10,375 nucleotides of DNA from an uncultured Mycoplasma sp. GTDB taxonomy: Bacteria > Bacillota_I > Bacilli_A > Mycoplasmatales > Mycoplasmoidaceae. The notes under the pieces were generated by a model. The model ran no database searches and had not been told where the DNA came from. It saw nothing but the letters and a program-made list of their open reading frames with translations. This document shows positions 7,511 to 10,375 of this stretch, one piece after another. The translations under genes and the position numbers were made by a program. The DNA is taken from contig CAMWUV010000009.1 in NCBI GenBank assembly GCA_947177535.1, positions 1 to 10,375 on the forward strand, in the 5' to 3' direction. The stretch's first letter is position 1. Each line of letters opens with the position of its first letter.

Positions 7511-9308
7511 ATTCATGATCTTCCATAACAGTATTAGCTTTATATAAACTATAATAAAAGCCTTTATTTTTTAATAACTGCTTGTGTGATCCAATTTCTT
7601 GAATTTCTCCATCTTTTAAAACAATAATTTTATCTGCTTTAACAATAGTAGATAAACGGTGTGCAATCACTATTACTGTTTTATTATTAGTTATTTTCAT
7701 CAAAGCATTTTGAATGTCAATTTCAGTTTTAGTGTCAACTGATGAAGTTGCTTCATCTAAAATTAATATTTTTGCTTCTGACATGAAAGCTCTTGCAATT
7801 GAAACTAGTTGAATTTGACCTAATGATAAATCACTCATTTTTTCTGACATAATTGTTTTATAACCAAAAGGTAATTTTTTTATAAAATAATCAACATTTG
7901 CTTTTTTAGACACTTCAATTACTTTTTTAAGTGAAGCATGTGTATTTCCATATCAAATATTTCTTTCTACACTTTCAGAAAACAAAAAAGGATCTTGTAA
8001 AACAATTGAAATATTTTTGAATAAACAATCTTGTTTAATATTTTTGATATTAATACCATCAATTAAAATTTCTCCAGAATCAATTTCATAAAATCTTGAT
8101 AATAAAGAAGTCATAGTTGTTTTACCACTACCAGTTGGACCAACAATCGCTATTGTTTCATTGGGTTTAATTTTGAAACTAACATTTTTTAAAATTGGTT
8201 TTTCTTTTGAATAAGAAAAACAAACATTTTTAAATTCAATTTCACCCTTAAAATTAGTTTCAATTTTTCCTTCATCAGTTGATTCTTTTTCATCTAAAAC
8301 TTCAAAAATTCTATTAGAAGCTACTGCTGTTTTTTGTAAAGTTCCCATTAATCTTAATGAATTACTAGTTTCACCAGTCGCAATTCTTGCTAATAAAATA
8401 AAAGATGTTAATAACCCTATTTCAAAATCTGGAAAAAAAATACTTCAAGTGTTAATTTTTTCTTCTCCTAAAGTTAAAAAAACAATACCAATAAAATATA
8501 AAAAAGCATACATTATTGTTTCAAGAAAATCATTTCAAGGTCAAATTAAATTAAGTCTAGTTTCAGCAATTCTAGATTCATTTGCTTGAGATTTATTTAC
8601 TGCTGAAAACAATTGCATTGCATTTTCTTCATATCCAAATGATTTAACTGCTTTTCTACCAGTTACATACTCTTCAACTACACCATTTAATCTACCAACT
8701 TCTTCTTGCATTTTCATATATTTTGGAGTTGCTTTTAATGACACTGTTAAAGAGACTGAAATTAAAACAACATAAAAAATTAAAGTAATTAAAGTTAGCA
8801 ATGGTGAAATAATTAATAATCCAATTAAGACACCAATAACTACTAAAGGCGCAGTAAAAATATCACCAATACAAACTGACAAATTAATAGCTAAAGCATT
8901 TGTATCAGTTGTTCCTTTACTAATTAAATCACCTCTAGCAGCTTGTTCAACAATTTTAAAAGGCATTTTTCTAATCTTATCAAAAAATAATTGCCTAATA
9001 CTATAACCAACATTATAAGTTATTTTTAAAATTATTTTTTGACTAATAAGATAAGCTACAAAATAAAATGTATAACCTAAAAAAATCAAAAGAGATCCAA
9101 TTGCTAAGTATTCAAAATCTGGTTGTCCATTTTTTCCCAAAAAACCATTTTGAATTACTACTCCTAAACCAATAGAAGTTGCAACTGAAAAAGTAGTTTT
9201 TAACAAAGACAAAAAAATTGCTCCATAAAATGCTTTTTTATTTTTTTGAAGCATTAAAATTAATCTTTTAAAAATACTAAAATAATTAATTTTATTTTTG
9301 TTTTTCAT
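7509..9308 (-). CDS. Heterodimeric ABC exporter half-transporter, catalytic-site subunit (599 aa)
   Basis: Fused membrane domain plus ATPase of the type IV exporter family (MsbA/LmrA/TM288-like). Six hydrophobic segments lie at about 26-54, 67-95, 148-168, 170-190, 262-280 and 296-312, with the RGDLISKGTTDT coupling segment at 125-136. ATPase motifs are Walker A GPTGSGKTT (390-398), a VLQDPF Q-loop, a Walker B with catalytic Glu519 in LDEATSSVD, and His550 in VIAHRLS. The signature is LSLGQ (494-498) rather than LSGGQ. Trp256, 258, 288 and 452 are TGA. I chose the ATG at 9308 over the one at 9338 because GGAGAG sits right before it and the upstream gene ends one base earlier. The partner is the preceding half-transporter. 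The substrate (drug, lipid or peptide) cannot be told from the sequence. Confidence 0.93.
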
Positions 9309-9309
9309 T

Positions 9310-10365
9310 TTACTCTCCAATAGTTTTTTGTGAATCATAAATTTTATTGTACAAACTACATTTTTTTATTAATTGAGTATGAGTTCCAATATCTATAATT
9401 TTCCCCTTATCAAGAACAATAATTTTATCTGCGTCTTTAATTGTTTTTACCTGCTGTGAAACAATAATAAATGTTTTACCTTTAAAATTTTCTTTAATAT
9501 TTTTTAAAACCTTGTCTCTTGTTAAATTATCAAGTGCACTTAAACTGTCATCTAAGATATAAATACCTGCTTCTTTTATAAAAGTTCTTGCAATTGATAA
9601 TCTTTGTTTTTGACCTCCAGAAAAATTATTTCCATTTTGTAATACATATGAATCATATTTATTTTCACTTTTTTCAATAAATTCATTTGCACATGCTAAA
9701 TTTGCAGCTCACTTTATTTTTTTATCTGTTGCATCTTTGTTTCCAATTAAAATATTTGACTTAATAGTTCCTGAAAAAATAAATTTTTCTTGGAAAGCTA
9801 CACTTATTTGCTTCCTAATATTAATTGGACTAACTTCTTTGCTGGTTTGGTTACTAAAAATAATTTTTCCTTTTTCTGGTTCAACCAAATTTGACGCTAA
9901 TAAAACAATAGTAGATTTTCCACTACCAGTTGGACCAATAATTCCAACAATTTCACCAGGATTTATTTTAAAAGAAATTTTATCAATAATTGGTTTGTTG
10001 TCATCTGAAGCTCCATAAGAATAGCTTACATCTTTAAATTCAATCGAAGGAATAAAAGGTTCTTTAAAGTCCTCACCTTCAATTTTTTCACTATTCTTTT
10101 TTAAAATTTCATCAATTCTTTCAATACAAGGTTTTGTTCTATTAATTGAAACCAGTGCATTAGATACACCAAAAGCACAAAAAACTGCATAAATTAAATA
10201 ATTTGCAAATGCTATTACTTGAGAGACATCAATTGTTTCACCAAAAACATTAAAATTATTTAAAAGTCCACTAATAAATAAAACTAAAATAATTGCAACA
10301 TTCAATATATAAAAAAGAAAAATAATTCCAAAATAAACAGTAAATTCACCTTTATAAATAGTTTT
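9310..10365 (-). CDS. Heterodimeric ABC exporter half-transporter, degenerate-site subunit, incomplete; frame blocked by TAG at 10366-10368
   Basis: Only the last two membrane segments and the ATPase domain are visible. In order: hydrophobic stretches from about 10340 to 10265 and 10230 to 10150, then Walker A GPTGSGKST (9936-9910), a Q-loop AFQEKFIFSGT, Trp as TGA at 9709-9711, a canonical signature FSGGQ (9624-9610), Walker B ending LDDSLSALD with Asp (9549-9547) where catalytic Glu is usual, and Gln (9456-9454) in place of the switch His. This is the pattern of the non-hydrolysing subunit of exporters such as TM287/288 and BmrCD. It pairs with the next gene, which starts one base after this stop. 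Reading upstream, TAG interrupts the frame only ten bases before the window edge, before membrane segments 1-4. No good start lies downstream of it, so the gene may be frameshifted or broken, or the edge sequence may be wrong. Confidence 0.85.
9313..9318 (-). promoter_or_regulatory. Ribosome-binding site deciding the second exporter gene start
   Basis: GGAGAG on the minus strand, four bases before the ATG at 9308 and inside the last codons of the upstream gene. It favours this start over the in-frame ATG at 9338. Confidence 0.65.
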
Positions 10366-10375
10366 CTAAGAAGTA

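Noticed and set aside
9309..9338. Earlier ATG at 9338 as the start of the second exporter gene
   Set aside because: It would overlap the upstream gene by 29 bases and has no good ribosome-binding site, whereas the ATG at 9308 has GGAGAG right before it.
10303..10305. TTG at 10303-10305 as the true start of the first exporter gene
   Set aside because: It falls inside a membrane segment, has no ribosome-binding site, and would yield a transporter lacking at least four membrane segments. The frame upstream still looks like coding sequence.

Overview
The window comes from a wall-less bacterium of the Mollicutes. It is extremely A+T rich. Many genes are readable only if TGA is translated as tryptophan: every tryptophan I could place in GlyRS, ThyA, DHFR, YbeY, DgkA, Era, DnaG and the two ABC proteins is TGA. 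The block ybeY-dgkA-era-recO-glyS-dnaG is the familiar Firmicutes/Mollicutes arrangement that normally runs into the sigma-factor gene. Single-chain GlyRS fits this group. I cannot fix the genus; the Spiroplasma/Entomoplasma/Mycoplasma mycoides side is a guess from gene order.

All eleven genes lie on the minus strand, so transcription runs from the right edge to the left. Region 1 (10375 to 7509) holds two adjacent half-transporters of the heterodimeric type IV ABC exporter family. The first is incomplete at the right edge and carries an in-frame stop about ten bases from the end of the window. The second is complete. Their motifs are complementary: the first has the weakened catalytic residues and the second has the weakened signature motif. 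A perfect 13-bp hairpin with a T-run closes this unit.

Region 2 (7441 to 5246) is a compact folate/thymidylate cassette, folD-thyA-dfrA, with overlapping gene ends. Together the three enzymes make a closed cycle: FolD supplies 5,10-methylene-THF, ThyA spends it to make dTMP and releases dihydrofolate, and DHFR regenerates THF.

Region 3 (5189 to 1) is the housekeeping block: YbeY and Era (ribosome maturation), DgkA (lipid kinase), RecO (recombinational repair), glycyl-tRNA synthetase and the start of primase. It is preceded by a plausible promoter whose spacer contains a palindrome. Genes overlap or nearly touch except for 46 bp before glyS, so most are probably co-transcribed and translationally coupled.

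I see no tRNA, rRNA, CRISPR array or insertion sequence, and there is no gene-free stretch longer than about 70 bases. Most of the window is ordinary core genome. The points worth a second look are the broken reading frame at the right edge, the split catalytic sites of the ABC pair, and some active-site substitutions in the folate enzymes. I found no convincing undescribed system.
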